Shown piece after piece: positions 23,987 to 36,787 of a stretch of DNA of 64,000 bases; within the stretch, counting starts at the first letter, position 1; each line of letters opens with the position of its first letter. The notes below the pieces were generated by a model, which worked only from the letters and a program-made list of their open reading frames with translations, had not been told where the DNA came from and did no database searches. A program made the translations under genes and the position numbers. The stretch is taken from NCBI GenBank assembly GCA_032358165.1, contig JAALGY010000059.1, forward strand, positions 558,001-622,000. Reading direction: 5' to 3'. The DNA comes from Diplosphaera chodatii (Eukaryota; Chlorophyta; Trebouxiophyceae; Prasiolales; Stichococcaceae).

Positions 23987-26900
23987 ATGCTCCATGTGGT
24001 GATGGTGATCGGCAGGACATATGCATGCAAATCGGACAATGAAGCGTGCGCCCGCAGGCTGCGGTGAGAGGTGGCACCTTGAACGCCGGACAGCGCGGCC
24101 CTGCACAGGTGATGCAGATGATCAACGTGAGTCCCTGCACGCACGCTCGGCATGCATCCAGTGATCAGCATCGACACGACACTGCCGATCGCAGGCATCT
24201 GTGCCCTTCAATGCATCGCCGGGCGCATTCAGCAGCAACAGCAGCCCTCCCGTGAACCCTCTGATCGCTGCACCGCACGTGCCACCGGGCCACAGGTGTG
24301 TCCCTGTTGCTCCTGACGTCCCTGAAGCAGGCTCCAGGTACCTACTGCAGGGGTGCTCAGTGTCAGTGTGCATGCATGCAGGCCCCATGCTGCGCCGCTC
24401 CAGCAGCTTGCGCGGCCAGTGCAACAGCAGCCGGTGCCATCACAGCAGGGTGCCACGTGGATGTTTGGTGGCCTCCGGCACAACCAGCCCGCAGGAGAGC
24501 AGGTGTCACAAGCAACTCAGCAGGCTCTGGCCCCGCAGCAGCAGGACACCTGCTGGGGCTTGCAGCGCATGCTGGCCGGCCAGCCCATCGAGAACAGACA
24601 CCCATCTGGCGCACATGCGATGCACGTCAGGATGCAGCACCCTGCCGTGCTCACATCGCAGCAGTCGCTGCAGCTGGCGCAGCGACCACCAGACAGTCAA
24701 CATCCAGCGTGCGCGTCACAGCAGCGTGCGCAAGATCCGGGTGCCATGCGCCGGCATGGCACGGTATGTTCGCCAGCAGCGCGTCTGGAGTTTCATTCTC
24801 AGCAGATGGTGGCGCCAGGCAGTGGGTCACCGCAGCTGAATCTGCGGGATCGGCATGGCGACCAGGTAGATGCCTGTCAGCTTGATATACAGCAGCATGG
24901 TGGGCATGTGGCCACTTGTCAGCAGGCCACCCTTCAGCACCGGGACAGTGTCGCAGCACAGCCAGCTTCTGCACTATACTCTCAGCCGCAGCAGCAGCAG
25001 CTGCAGCAGCATTTCTCCTCTGGCGTCTTTGTGGATGACGAGGAGACGGACGGCCCTCCAGAACTGCCGCTGGAGCATCTGCAGCAGAAGCAGCCATCTC
25101 AGCAAGTGGCGCCCACCTTGCCATCTCCTAGCAGGTGGCTGCATGACATTTGTATCACATCACTCGTGTATACGGAGGTTCTTGGCTCCTCATGTGCCCC
25201 TACCGTGTTCACGTCACAGCCCTCAATATCCGGCTGGCTCATTTTGGCTCCTGCAGGCCACCGCTGCGAGCAGTGCAGGCGCGCCTCACGCCATCCGGCG
25301 GCTGTCGGGTGCCGCCGCCACCGCCTGCTGCGGAACGCTGGGGCGGACAGCCAGAAAAGGTGGAGCATTCGACAGTCTTGCGTGTTTAAACCATAGCTGG
25401 GCACCAACGTTAGACTGTAGCAAGTGGTCGTTGTTGTGCAGGAACATCAAGCAGGCAAACCTGCCAAGCGCACGGCGGCAGGAGCAGGCACACCCAGCAA
25501 CGCCACGCAGAAGACGCTGTCTGACGGTGAGTGTCATTCAAAGCACACGTCGTCCATCATTTCAGGCCTTGCATGAAGGTGCAGACGTGGCTTGACTGTC
25601 ATGTGGCAGGCGCGGTCACTGGGCGGCAGGGGACTGCCTCAAAGCGGAAGGGAGCGCTGCCCACCAGGCTGCCCGTGCAGACTCTGGCGACGAATGACGA
25701 GGCCGCAGGTCGGCTTGACGACTGCTCCACAGCACTCAAGACAGTCATGCAAAGCAGTCTGGTGCCCAGTCGTCAGCAATCTGACCGTGTCCCCTTTGCT
25801 GACACAGCTGCTGCCGCTGCTGGCGCTCTGGGCAGCTCGCCACAGCCGGCGCCTGAGGCCAGCCCCCATGCATCAGATGCCGCCTTGACAGCGCCGCCTG
25901 TGCCGCCTGCCAAGAAGGTGTGCACATGATCACATCTGTGATGCTAAGCAAGCAGACACCTGGGCCATATATTTGCCTCAAAATGATTTCGTGTTGCTGA
26001 TGCTTTGCACAAGGATATTCCAGTGAATGCACTGGCAGGCGCGCACGAGCGGGAAGGCGGCGCTGCCAGAGCCGGAGGTGCTGCTGTTCGACAGGCTGGT
26101 GGTCGACGCCGCGACGACGCAGGGCGCCGCCAAGTTCACCATCGAGCACCGCAAGGCTGACGGCTGCCTGCTCGCCACGATGCTGGTGCGGCGCCCTTCA
26201 GTACCCTACGTGCGCACTGGCCATGTGTTCACGTGTAGTAGCTACAGCATCATCACCTGTGTAGTGTGGTCCGTGCAACGCATCGACGTCCTGCCATGCG
26301 CTGCAGGCGGATGTGCAGAGCGGGTCACAGATGTACAGCTCGTGCCGCCCGCTGAGCAGGGCGCAGGAGCAGAACATCAACAAGCTCGCAGGTCGGCCTC
26401 TTGATGTGGTGGTGTTGAGCCGAGTTGTGCTGCTGCATGCTGCAGCACGCAATGTCGAACATGGCTCGCCGGTCACATGCACCTGCGTTTTGCTGCAGGG
26501 CGCAAGGATGGGCGGCCGCCCAGCTCGAAGCGCACCGGCAAGGATGCTGTGGAGGGCACCGACCCGCTGCTGGGGCTCTGCGTCCTGTTCTTCAAGGTGC
26601 AGGAGACGTGTCCAGACTCTGCCGAGCATCTGGCTGCGCCCCTTGTGGTCTCCTACTGCGGTGCAATGAGCAGTCAGCAATGACCCGCACCAGGGGTCAG
26701 TGCCGGAGCCGAGCCCCGAGAAGCGCGCCCCGCTGTTCTTCCTGCCGCTCTCGGGCGGCAGCAGCAGGGACGCCACGCGGCAGCAGGTGGCCAAGCTGCT
26801 GTCGGGCAGCAAGGCAGTCGTTGCCTTCGACATCCAGGGTACGCATGGCGGCGCACTCTTCGCGTGCAGCCCACGGTGTTGCCCATGTGCTGAGCGTGGT

Positions 26901-29900
26901 GTTGCACCTCAGTGTGCCTACACAGGCTAGGGACACTGTGCGGCTGATTACACAGAGGCGCACCTCCCTTCCTGCAGCTGTGCTGGTGCACTTGCTGCGC
27001 AACGGGCTGCCAGCGCCCAGCGCTGCGGACGTTGCCGCCTGCGTGACGGATGCACGCTTGGCAGCCTGGCTGCACGAGCCACACCTGGTGCAGGTACCTG
27101 CAGTGTGCTATCATGTTGTTGGACAACATGTCAAGAGCATTGCATACCCAGGTGTACAAGCTCTTGACCGAGCGACAGCAAGAGGGTGCAAGCAACCCGC
27201 TCCGACGTGATCTCATACCTCCTGTGTCCCGCAGAAGGGCGAGGCTGTGCGACTGGAGCGCTATGGCATGGTGGAGCTGTGTGAACACCACTCCATCTGC
27301 GCTCCTGCTGACATGGAGGTGACGACAGCTCGTGAAGCAGCTGAGAGCAGCAGAGGTCAACACGAACCTGCATGATCATGCTCTGACGCATAGCATATCA
27401 CAAGACACCTCTGCTACCTTGCCTACAGTCAACAGCCACGAAGCCGCCGCTGCAGCGCCTGCGGGACGATCTGCTCGCAGTCTCACGGCTGTCAGCAGCT
27501 ACGCAGCGGACGGTGGCGGCGCAGAAGCTGGGCACTGCGATGCGCACCGAGCTGCATGTGGCCGCGATGCTGGCGGACATGAAGGTTCGCGGCATGGGCT
27601 TCGAGCCGGCTGTACTGCAGGCACATGCGGTGGCCCTGGAGCAGCGCTGCGCTGCCATCGAGGTAGGTGATGCAAGCCAGCAGCGAGCTCATGCCAATGC
27701 TGCATGTGAATGATGCTGCATGTTAGTCTGTCAAGAGTCACGTTGATGGAGTGCCGGTCTCAGTTGGAGGCATCGCGAATGCAGCAACCTGTCCAGCAAG
27801 ACGGCACGGTGGCAGGACACGGGCGCCATGCAAGGTGCATACTCTGACATGTGGTCTGCGCTTGCAATGGTCAGGCTGAGGCGGAGCGTGTGGTTGGCCA
27901 CGCCGTCAACCTGGCGTCCCCCAGCCAGCTGAGCGCCGCGCTGTACAGCGACCTGGGCCTGCCGCCGCCGCTGGACCGCGCCGGGGGGTGAGCCTCCACT
28001 GCCAGTCTATGCAGTGCTGCAATGCGGCGGCGGCGGCAGCTGCACTGACTGCGGTGCCCATGCACCCTGCTAGCGGGCCGCTTGATGCATGCACACCGTC
28101 GGCGTTCTACATGCACAGAGCTTGGTGGTATCTCTGTCAGGGCTCCCGCAAAGACGCACTTGCCTACCGATGAGGTGGCGCTGCGGCACCTGCAGAGGTC
28201 GACCGCCTGCCCGCTGCCCGCCCTGGTGCTCGAGTTTCGCGCCATGCAGGTATGCCCGTGCTGGCCTGGGCTCACCTTGTGAAGCTACCTCTATTGATGA
28301 TGACAGTGGCAGACTGCACTGACCAGTGAGCATGCACATGCCCGGTGTACAAATGTACCTGCTGCGCAATGTAACTCATACTAGGAGCGACTGGTTGGTG
28401 GACATGCGCACCTGTGGGGCTCACCTGTGCGCACCAATCCCATGTGCAGAACGTGCTGACAAAGTACGTGCGGCCAGGCTGGGTCGTGGCTGCGGAGCAG
28501 GCTGCACAGCGGGCCGGCAGCTCCCTGGCGCGAGTGCACTGCCGCTGGCAGCAGACGTCCGTCGCGACCGGCCGCCTGTCGTGCTCCGACCCCAATCTGC
28601 AGGTCCAGCACAGCGCACACATGATAGCTGAGCGGCTCCACTGCAGGCAGCCAGCATGTCTGTAAGGACGTGCTGTGCCTCACCTTCATGCGCATGTAAG
28701 CGAGCACTTCGGCCGTCATGTGTGAAGCTGAGCGCCGCTGCTTTGACCTGCGCTGTAGGCGGTGACCAAGTACTGTCTCGGCGAGGAGGGCGTGGGCGGT
28801 GGGGAGGTGGACGAAGCGGCTGGCCTCTCGGATGAGCCCCTGGCCCCCTTGCCAGCGCTGGCGCGTGTGAACGTGCGCGACGCCTTCGTCGCTGCACCAG
28901 GTGACATGTGATGACTCATTCTGGGATCACTTGCCGGTGTGCAAGCAGGCTATACCTGTGCACGCACATGGCCAGGTGCGTAACCAAGGACCGGTCGTGC
29001 TTCGCAGGCTGCATGCTCCTTGCGGCAGACTACTCACAGGTCGAGGTGAGGTTTGCGTGTGGCACAGCACTTCACCTCGCCTCACTTCTTGTTGCATCTG
29101 TTTCACCAACACGACCACTTCCCAGGCTGCCCTGGCACACAGTTGACAACAAGCCATGCCCTGTGCACTGTGCACCGCTGCGCCCGTCCTCAAGCTACAC
29201 CTTGTGTCGGCAGCTGCGGCTCTTGGCGCACCTCAGCGGGGACGCCCGCCTGCAGCAGCTGCTGCGCACCGCGGGGCCGGCCGGCGACGTGTTCTGCACC
29301 ATCGCTGCCGCGTGGCTGCGCAACAACACATGTATGCACAAGCGGAGGATGAAGCTTGCAGCGCTCAATGTCGGCTCAGTCGGTGCCCTGCCTGGTGTGC
29401 AGCATCACTGCACAGAGGGGTGGAGCATGGCAGTCATCATCGGTTTCTGCATTGCGCAAATACTCTTGCGACCCGGGGTACATTTGTTGCGAATTTTTGT
29501 CCCGCATCTTGTGCAGGCGGGCCGGAGGCGATCAGCAAGCAGGAGCGGCAGCGCGCCAAGGGCGTGGTGTACAGCGTGGTGTACGGCCGCGGCGCTACAG
29601 GGCTGGCCCAGCAGCTGGGCGTGCCCCAGCCGGACGCCCAGCGCCTCATCGCCTCCTTCCTGCACACCTTCCCGCGGGTGCCGTGCAGCCTGCATCCGGG
29701 GTTATAGGCTTTCGAGTTCTAGAGTTCTATTCACCATGTTGAGGGTGCTGAGTAAGGTGGCACCGGAGGCGAGCAGCTCACCTGTTTCTTGGTCGTGCCC
29801 GGGTGTCGGCCGGCTGCCTGTCAGCGGGCAGACACACGGTTCACTTGGACCCAAAGCATAGCATCACTCAGGTGCTCAGCCCATTGGCGGCTCGGCCCCA

Positions 29901-30964
29901 TGGTGTACATGTCTCCGACAGGTGAAGGAGTTCATCGAGGCGGCCAAGAGCACGGCGCACCGTGTTGGCGAGGTGCGCACGGTGGCCGGCAGGCGCCGCC
30001 CGCTCCAGGGCATCCGCTCCGCCGACTGCAGGTGCTGCGCTTTGGGCCGCGTGCTGCCAGTCTGCTGGGGTGCAGAGCTGCTATGACTGACCGTATAGCA
30101 GGTGCTGCTGTCATGGCGAAAGAACGACACAGGGTGTGTGTGGCGCCTGCAGGGAGGTGGCGGAGGCAGAGCGCCGAGCGGTCAACAGCATCGTCCAGGT
30201 GCACACTTCTGAAAAATGCCGAATGAACTAGTCGGAGTTGGACCAGCATTGCCCCGTGCTCAGCAGTGCGCATCTGGCGCAACAGCAGCGACGGGCTACT
30301 GTCAGTCGCCGGCAACTCTGACCAGCGTCCTGTTGACGGTTGCAGGGCAGCGCAGCGGATGTGATCAAGGCTGCGATGGTGGCCTGGTCGCGTCATGCTG
30401 CAGCAGAAGCTGCATCAGGTGATCGCTCCTACCAGCATGTGTGCGCAGCATGTGGCAGATAGGTCCTGTGGGTTTGTTGCAAGCATGCAAAGGTTTCCGG
30501 CGAAAGGGTGCCCACGCATGCCAGTTGGTCTGGTCACATGCACACCCCACACTTTTTGCTGCAACTCTAGGTATGTGTGAACAAACACACTGCAGGCAGC
30601 CCTCCGGTGCAGCTGCTGGCGCAGATACATGACGAGCTGCTGTTCGAGGTGCCCGAGGCGTGCGTGGGCGCGACCGCTGCAGCAGTGCGCCACGTCATGG
30701 AAGGTGCAGGCATGCGTCAGTCACGTGCCTGCACGATCGCTGCGCAGCACTGCTGCGTTGACATGTGATGTTGATGCTGCAAAGACCAATGTCGTGACAT
30801 CATCTTGACTGCACCCTCAAGTTGAAACCTTGAGAAGCGTGAAAGAGTGGCTGCTGACGGCATCCGTTGCAATGATCGAAGGAGCGGCGCAGCTGACGGT
30901 GCCATTGCAAATCTCAATCGAGGTTGGCCGCCGCTGGGGCAGCATGCAGCCGTTACTGCAGTAG
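23987..30964 (+). CDS. Family A DNA polymerase, theta/nu-like, without helicase domain
   Basis: About 23 exons can be followed in frame from 24058 to the stop at 30962-30964. The start is not resolved; ATG 23987 with a 12-base exon fits the phase. The N-terminus is long and Gln/Pro-rich with an acidic FVDDEETDGPPELP motif, then a Lys-rich stretch. A degenerate 3'-5' exonuclease-like fold (AVVAFDIQ, DARLAAWLHEPHL) lacks the DxE acids. The polymerase core is complete: THLPTDEVALRHLQ, SVATGRLSCSDPNLQ, motif A AADYSQVE/LRLLAHLSGD (split by an intron, exons 29008-29045 and next), motif B RQRAKGVVYSVVYGRG (29517-29677), VNSIVQGSAADVIKAAMV, and motif C QIHDELLFEVPE (30596-30703); end exon 30846-30964. 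A roughly 40-residue acidic insert precedes motif A. Family knowledge: theta/nu enzymes act in microhomology end joining or translesion synthesis. Plant POLQ carries a helicase; none is visible here. Confidence 0.82.
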
Positions 30965-31449
30965 TAGATATGCCTTTAGACGGACACGCCTCCTAGCACA
31001 CAGGCTGCCGGCCAATTGCAACACTCAAAGTCCATAGCAAAGGCACTGCGAAGTCAACTTGAAGTCTGCACGAGGAGTGACCTGCAGTCGAACACCACAT
31101 TGACCGACAGTATCAGAGCAGGATTGTGGTGCACATCGGGTCGTGCAAGCAGCGTCTTGCTTGGCGTCCGATCAGAAGTCACGTACCGCACTTGCACACG
31201 CAAACTCTCTTGCTTGCAATGGCCAATCATCCTGCACTTCTGGACACGCCTACCATGGTCTGCATACCGTGTCCACATGCTGCGGTGGCGCAGCTTCACG
31301 CAACCCCAAACAATCACAACATTGTTGCACATAGGTGCACTGGAGGGCGCATAACCTCCATGTCCGCTGCCAACCACCGACTTCGGATGCTGCTGGCAAT
31401 GTCAATGTGACACGACCCCCATGCAAGCTCTCTACGCATTTGCGTACGG
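30965..31449. other. Convergent intergenic region
   Basis: 3' UTRs of the polymerase gene (+) and kinase 1 (-). No exon or signal recognised. Confidence 0.4.
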
Positions 31450-34400
31450 TCAGAAACAGCAGAGACCGCTGTTGAACTTCATTTGCTTGATGTCCTCCTC
31501 CTCCTGCACATCCATCTTGGCAACGGCGCCAGACTCCTTGATCGCGTTCAGACGGTCCACCACCTGCGGCACAAGAAAACCACGTGTCATTCGCCGGTGC
31601 TGCCAGCGTCCGCGATCTACACAGCCAGGCCAGTTGACCACGCATGCTAGAACCGCTGCACACGACAGGCAAACACATTGGCAGTGTTAATTAGCAGTTT
31701 GACCGCTTGGCAGCGGCAAGCATGCAACATGGTGCTGGTCGATCCGCGCTGGATCAGCCATGCCTCAGCAGGCGCCACGGGCATGTGCTGATTCATGGAG
31801 CCCGTGTTGCCGTGCACCGCATGCCCTCCAGCCCTTGGCCGCAGCCCCGCTGCTGCTGCGGGGAGTTGCTGCTACCATGTCCAAGTTGCCAATGCATGCG
31901 GCGGGAGCGGGACACGTGCCTGCGCTGCGGAGGGCCGCGCGTCGCAGTCCTGCGCCCAGCAGTCCATGATGAGCTGCGCCAGCTCGGGCGGCCAGCTCAG
32001 CGGGCAGGGCCGCCGATAACCCCTCGCCACCTGCAGTGCACCCACTTCCTTTGTTCTCTATAATCTAATTTGCAAGTTCAAATTGCTGGTGTAGCAGAAA
32101 CTCGTGCTTGCATAGCACTAGTCAGTAAGCCAAAAAGCATCAGTGCCCTCAGAACCAGACAGCAGAGCATCCGGCACACGGTGTCAGTAGGTGACTTGTT
32201 ACAATTGAGCGGCTGGTCTGGAACCTGGCCAGGGATGCAAAAATGACAAAGCTGCTGTGCACATATGCAGTTTTTCAGCATTTCACTGTTGTGGGGTCGT
32301 TTCGCGGCAGTGAAGCTGTCAAGGGGAGAGAGGCGCCGCATGGATGCACCTTGTACGCATAGTCGGAGCACTCGTGCGGAGTGCCCATGACTATTACGGT
32401 GGCCGCAGTGATGGTCTTTGTGAAGATCTCGTACAGGACCACCGCCAACGAGAACAGGTCCTGCACATCGTGCAATGAAACACCAATCTTGCAGCAGACT
32501 GTTGTACGTTGTTTTCATCAACCAGCCCTAGCACATTTTTTAGTGGGAATGATGAGGAGGCAGACCGCACATGCTCGAGGGTAGGATGGCGCTTTGCTGC
32601 TAGTCAGCCAGCAGTCGAGACTCACCGCTGCCTCATTGTAGCGCTCGCCGAGGACCACCTCTGGCGCCATGTTCAGGAAGCTGCCCGTCTGACCTGCAGC
32701 CCGGTTGAAGCGTGCCTCCTCAGCTTCTATTCGTCACCTGCTGTCGGCCTGACCATGATTTTCCAGACGCACACCCCAGAGATGCAGCCGCCAAAGAGGC
32801 CAACGGAGACTGGGGGGAAGCGCGCCTGTGAGGTCGTGCTTGGGCTTGCTGCGCTTCCGCAGCGTGAGGAAGCGCTGCATGAGCGAGGTGCTGCTGGTGC
32901 TGACGGTCCTGCCGGTGGTGCCGGTGCTGGCCGTCGGGCTGGTTTTGTTGGTGTGCTGGCTCAGGCGCACCGTGCTCGCGACCCTGCGCATGTAGTATAC
33001 AACCAGGATCTGATCATCTGCAAGACGCAACACGCTTGTTGGTCGTTACGGCACACAGTGTGTTCATGGCAGATGGGGGTGTGCCGGCGTGGCCTCAAAG
33101 CCATCGTGGCTCAACGGTGGTGTGCACCGAGTTGCACCCTCTCGCTACGCTGCGCACCGGGCGATCTTGGGCCGCGAGGCGGGCATGTGCAGCATCGTGG
33201 AGTCCAGGCGGCTGACCACGCTGTCGTCCGCCAGCCGGCTGCGCTCCTCGTCCGTCGCCTTCGTGAGCTGCCGCTTCCTGCATCCCACATCGAAGTGCGA
33301 GGTGAGCTCAGTGTGACGCAGGGCCACACCCGCTAGCTGCCGTCGTGGGCCCTCGTTTGGGCCTCCATGGCAACTCAGCGGCACCATGCCATGAGCCGTG
33401 GTGGTTGCCCATAGATTGCCTGAGCTTGGCTCTGGCTTGGCTAAGTGGGCTGCGCAGCAGGCCACAGGCGCTGCTGTGAGGGCATACTGCTGCAAGCTCT
33501 GCTGCTGTCTGCTGCACAGGCTGTGGCAGCGTGGCTGCTGGCCGCTGCGGCGATGGTCGCTGTGGTATACGAAGCGCCGGCAGCGCCGCATGCACCACGA
33601 TCATGTGGCCCGGCACGACGCTGGCTGCCGGCTGCAGTGATGCCTTGCAGTGGGCTGTGCAAGCGCCAAATGGTGGTTCTGCTTCCTGAAACGCAGCTGG
33701 TGCTGGTGCTGGTGCTGCTGCTGCTGGTGCTGCTGCTGCAGCTACACAGCTGGCCCGAGCCAGGCTGGCTCTCCGCAGCCTGGTTTGTGCACCCAAGATG
33801 CTACCCCAAGCTGTATGTGGGCAACAGCAGCACATCCCGTGCAAAGGCACGCGTACTCCAATGCGCAGGCGTCGTTGCTCGAGCAGGGGAGCAGGGAAGG
33901 GTGAAGACTCACAGCTGCCTGACAGAGTCGGACCGGTCCGTCTGCTCCACAGTCGCGTGCAGCCCAAAATCTGCGATCTTGGCGTCATACGCTGTGCAGT
34001 CGCCTGCCAATAGGACCATGGGCAAGGTGTCAGCCAGATGCCTGAGCGTCTACAGCGTTCGTATCATGGGTTGCCTCAAAACGTCCACAGCTGTGTGCAA
34101 GCATGAACGCAATGTGACCTGTTAACAGGACGTTGTCCAGCTTCAGGTCACGATGGATGATGAGCGGCCGCTGTGCATGCAGGTGCGCCAGGGCGGACGC
34201 GATCTGTATCGACCACCGCAACCCGTCCTCATACGTGTAGACCACCTGGAAGCCATCATGGTACACCTGTGAAGGGGGCCCAGGCATGCCGACACGACAG
34301 GATCTGTCGTTTCAATCGTTCCTGATCATCATGAGCACAGGTTCATGTGCGCTGCAGTTCTGCGCAAGGGCGTGGCTGCAGGCGGCAATTGCACCCACCT

Positions 34401-35890
34401 CGCGAGGCCGGAACATCTGGTGGGCGACGACATCTCTGAGGGCGCCGCCCGCGCACAATTCCTGAACCACACCAACAGCTTTGTGGGTACACAATCTGCC
34501 AGGATATGAGCAAGATGTAATCGAAAGGACTGCTGCAGCCTCCTGAGTGCACCGGGGCCAGGGCAGTGCAAGGCGGTGAACCTGCCTGCACAATGAATAG
34601 CGAGTCTGGCGAGGCGCCCCTGCCGCCGTTTGCAGACTTGAAGCCCAGGCCCACCACCCCGACCACCGACCTGCGGGTGACAGATGCACAAAATGGTTCA
34701 GCGTCGTTGCAGCTCCAGGCGGCATGAACAATCTGCAGCCAGGTGCAGCCTGCTGTATTGAACGGTGCAGAGCCTAAACCCTGAGCAAAGTCGAGGCAGC
34801 GCACGGGTGGCGCAGGCGCTTCAGGATGATGCCCTCCTTCACAAAGTCCGACACGTCCAGGTCGGAGCTGAACAGCGCGGGCTTCAGCAGCTTGACTGCG
34901 ACGTCCAGGTCCGCGTGCCCCTCCCGCCGCAGCTTGCAGTGCACCACCTTGGCAAAGGCGCCCTCCCCCAGGGTGCGCACCTGCGTTTGGAAATTCAGAT
35001 GCTAGGGTTGACGGCGGCAACCGCCTTGTCAGTGTACCAAAGTGTTGTGCGGCAGCACCCCACTGCCACAGCGCGGCACGGCATGCACGTTTGTGCACAG
35101 TGGTGCTTCTGCACACCCGTGTGAGGTTGGCAGGGTCAACGTACGCCTCGCCAGCTAGCCGCACCAGCTCCTGGAATCGGTTGACGACCTGCAGGGATCA
35201 TGATGCAAGCCCTCACGGTTTTGCCACCACCACAAGACAACAGGTGCCGCTACCGAGTGCGAATGCTCCTCATCCCTTTGCTTGTCGGGTGCCGATGCTT
35301 ACCCCGAGCATCTGCACGACCTGGCTGCCTGCGCTGCTGAAGCGGCGGATTGCGTCGCTGGGCTCCCGGCTGCCTTTGCGCATGGGCTGATCATTTGCGG
35401 CATTTGCGGCAAGCGAGTTGCTGCATGCGGAAAAGGAGAAAGAGTCGATGCAAACCTGCACTGGGCAGCTTCTGCACGAGTCTGCAGTCAGCTGATGGCC
35501 GCTTACCCACAACCAATCAACACTGTCTCGCAGCGCATCATGGCCAATGTGTGAGCTGTCATGCAGCAAGCGCTCGTCTCACATCTCTGCCGAGCCGCGC
35601 CGCTCAGTGGCGACCGCAGAGGAGGTCGTGAGCCCGCCGGACTTGGTCCTCATCTCCTCCTCCCCTGCTGTCATGTCGCCTGCGGCAGGTTGGGTCAGAA
35701 AACATGGTTGATCAAGCTACGCCACACCTAAGCCTGCGCGCCTGTGGGTGCACGTCGGAGAGCATCAGCGGCCACAGAACCTTGAAAGCTCACCCTTACT
35801 ATCATCCCAGGAGCCCCTCTTGCCCAGTCTGGCGGTGTCCTCGAAAGGGGAGGAGACGGTCGTCACGCCATTCTGCTCCCGTACGCTCAT
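31450..35890 (-). CDS. TKL-like protein kinase 1 with expanded activation segment
   Basis: Fifteen exons in phase give at least 533 aa: 35800-35890, 35583-35679, 35303-35420, 35117-35188, 34805-34980, 34586-34670, 34399-34461, 34119-34245, 33913-34003, 33158-33277, 32826-32983, 32626-32693, 32350-32460, 31920-32030, 31450-31563. Kinase landmarks: Gly loop LGEGAFAKV, VAVKLLK lysine, DFVKEGIILKRLRHP (C-helix Glu), catalytic loop IIHRDLKLDNVLL, DFG in KIADFGLHATVE, APE in GSFLNMAPEVVLGERYNEA, DLFSLAVVLYEIF, and LIMDCWAQDCDARPS. All catalytic residues are present. Between DFG and APE lie about 115 residues, Ser/Thr- and Lys/Arg-rich, against 20-35 in ordinary kinases. The N-terminal part (MSVREQNGVTTVSSPFEDTA) may extend upstream, since an acceptor precedes it. 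Introns 34462-34585, 32694-32825 and 31564-31919 start with GC. It is a paralogue of the kinase at 51318-54624. Confidence 0.85.
31564..31919 (-). other. GC-AG intron in kinase 1, second homologous position
   Basis: Kinase 1 donor is GCGCAG|GCACGT and kinase 2 donor is TCCGAG|GTACAC (boundary at 51638). Both are phase 0 and lead into the last exon (VVDRLNAIKESG against VASRLRALGDSG). Confidence 0.65.
32694..32825 (-). other. GC-AG intron in kinase 1, homologous to a GT-AG intron in kinase 2
   Basis: Donor context in kinase 1 is GACCTCACAG|GCGCGC. In kinase 2 the same codons give GACCTCACAG|GTGCGC (boundary at 52435). Both introns carry one base into Gly of GQTGSFLNMAPE. A single T-to-C difference separates the two donors. 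Confidence 0.75.
34462..34585 (-). other. GC-AG intron in kinase 1 (inside subdomain V region)
   Basis: On the minus strand the exon ends ...ATTGTGCAG and the intron begins gcaggt. The next exon starts GAATTGTGC, restoring FIVQ-ELCAGG. Kinase 2 reads FMVAELCKGG at this place without an intron. Confidence 0.6.
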
Positions 35891-36787
35891 GCTGCGACTG
35901 CTGGTGAGCTGCTTCACAGGGCGTCGGACGCTACACGCCGCAGCACCTTTCGCCGCCTGGTGTCAGCTCCAGCAGGTGGCCATGGGCGCAGCGCCCGTCG
36001 GTGCGCTGACGCTCTCAGGTGTCTCTGATGCTCTCCAGCTGGGTATCAGGGTCCCGATCTGGCCGCTTTGGGCGCTGGTTGCATCCTTTGCCTGCAGAGC
36101 TGCGTGCGGCGGTGATCGTCTTGCAGCGGGGCCGGTGTGGATCAGCCGGGTCTCCTCGCCAAGGGATGCAGCTGTGCTGGAGAACCTGGCTTGCAACAGC
36201 GGTGTTGGCAGCTTCGCAACCGTCAGCTGATCAAAGCGGAGGATGAGACACTATCAAGATGTTTGCGCGGTGCCTCGACGCCCAGGCTTTGTGTTGCAGG
36301 AAGCTTGCTCACGCCTGGGATGGTTTGCTGAGGTGAGTGCACACTGCGAGGGGCTGAACAGGTGTGCAGACCAACTCGACGAGATTTCCGATCCACAGCA
36401 GGACAGCGGGAAGCACAACTGCGCCGTGCATTGTCGACCGTGAGCTTTGGATCACCTGACGAAATGCACAACACAGAAGTCTCCGGGAAGCTGACGACAC
36501 CAGGCTGTCATTGAAGGTGACGTTCGTACCATGATTCAATGGCAGAAGATGGGCGAACCTCCTTCAAAGCTTAGGCCAGCCGCTAATGGATAATTGAACA
36601 GAATAATGCTCAAACAGTGTGAAGCCATTGGCCAATGACGCCGTGCAAGCACTGCACGCACCAGCACAGCAAATTTCCGCATTTATACGGCCCCATCTAT
36701 GCATCGTGTATTATTCAACCGGTAACCATGCTCCGCTGTGGACTAAGGGCCCTGTCTGCATTTGCAGCCTCCGTCCCCATGCCGCCC
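35891..36787. other. Unresolved region upstream of kinase 1
   Basis: May hold further 5' exons of kinase 1. A minus-strand frame at 36300-36440 contains a hydrophobic run (VVLPAVLLWIGNLVEL) that could be a membrane segment, and a plus-strand ORF runs 35748-36230. Neither has family support, and I could not link them to the kinase by phase. The 3' UTR of the TMEM205-like gene also falls here. Confidence 0.3.
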
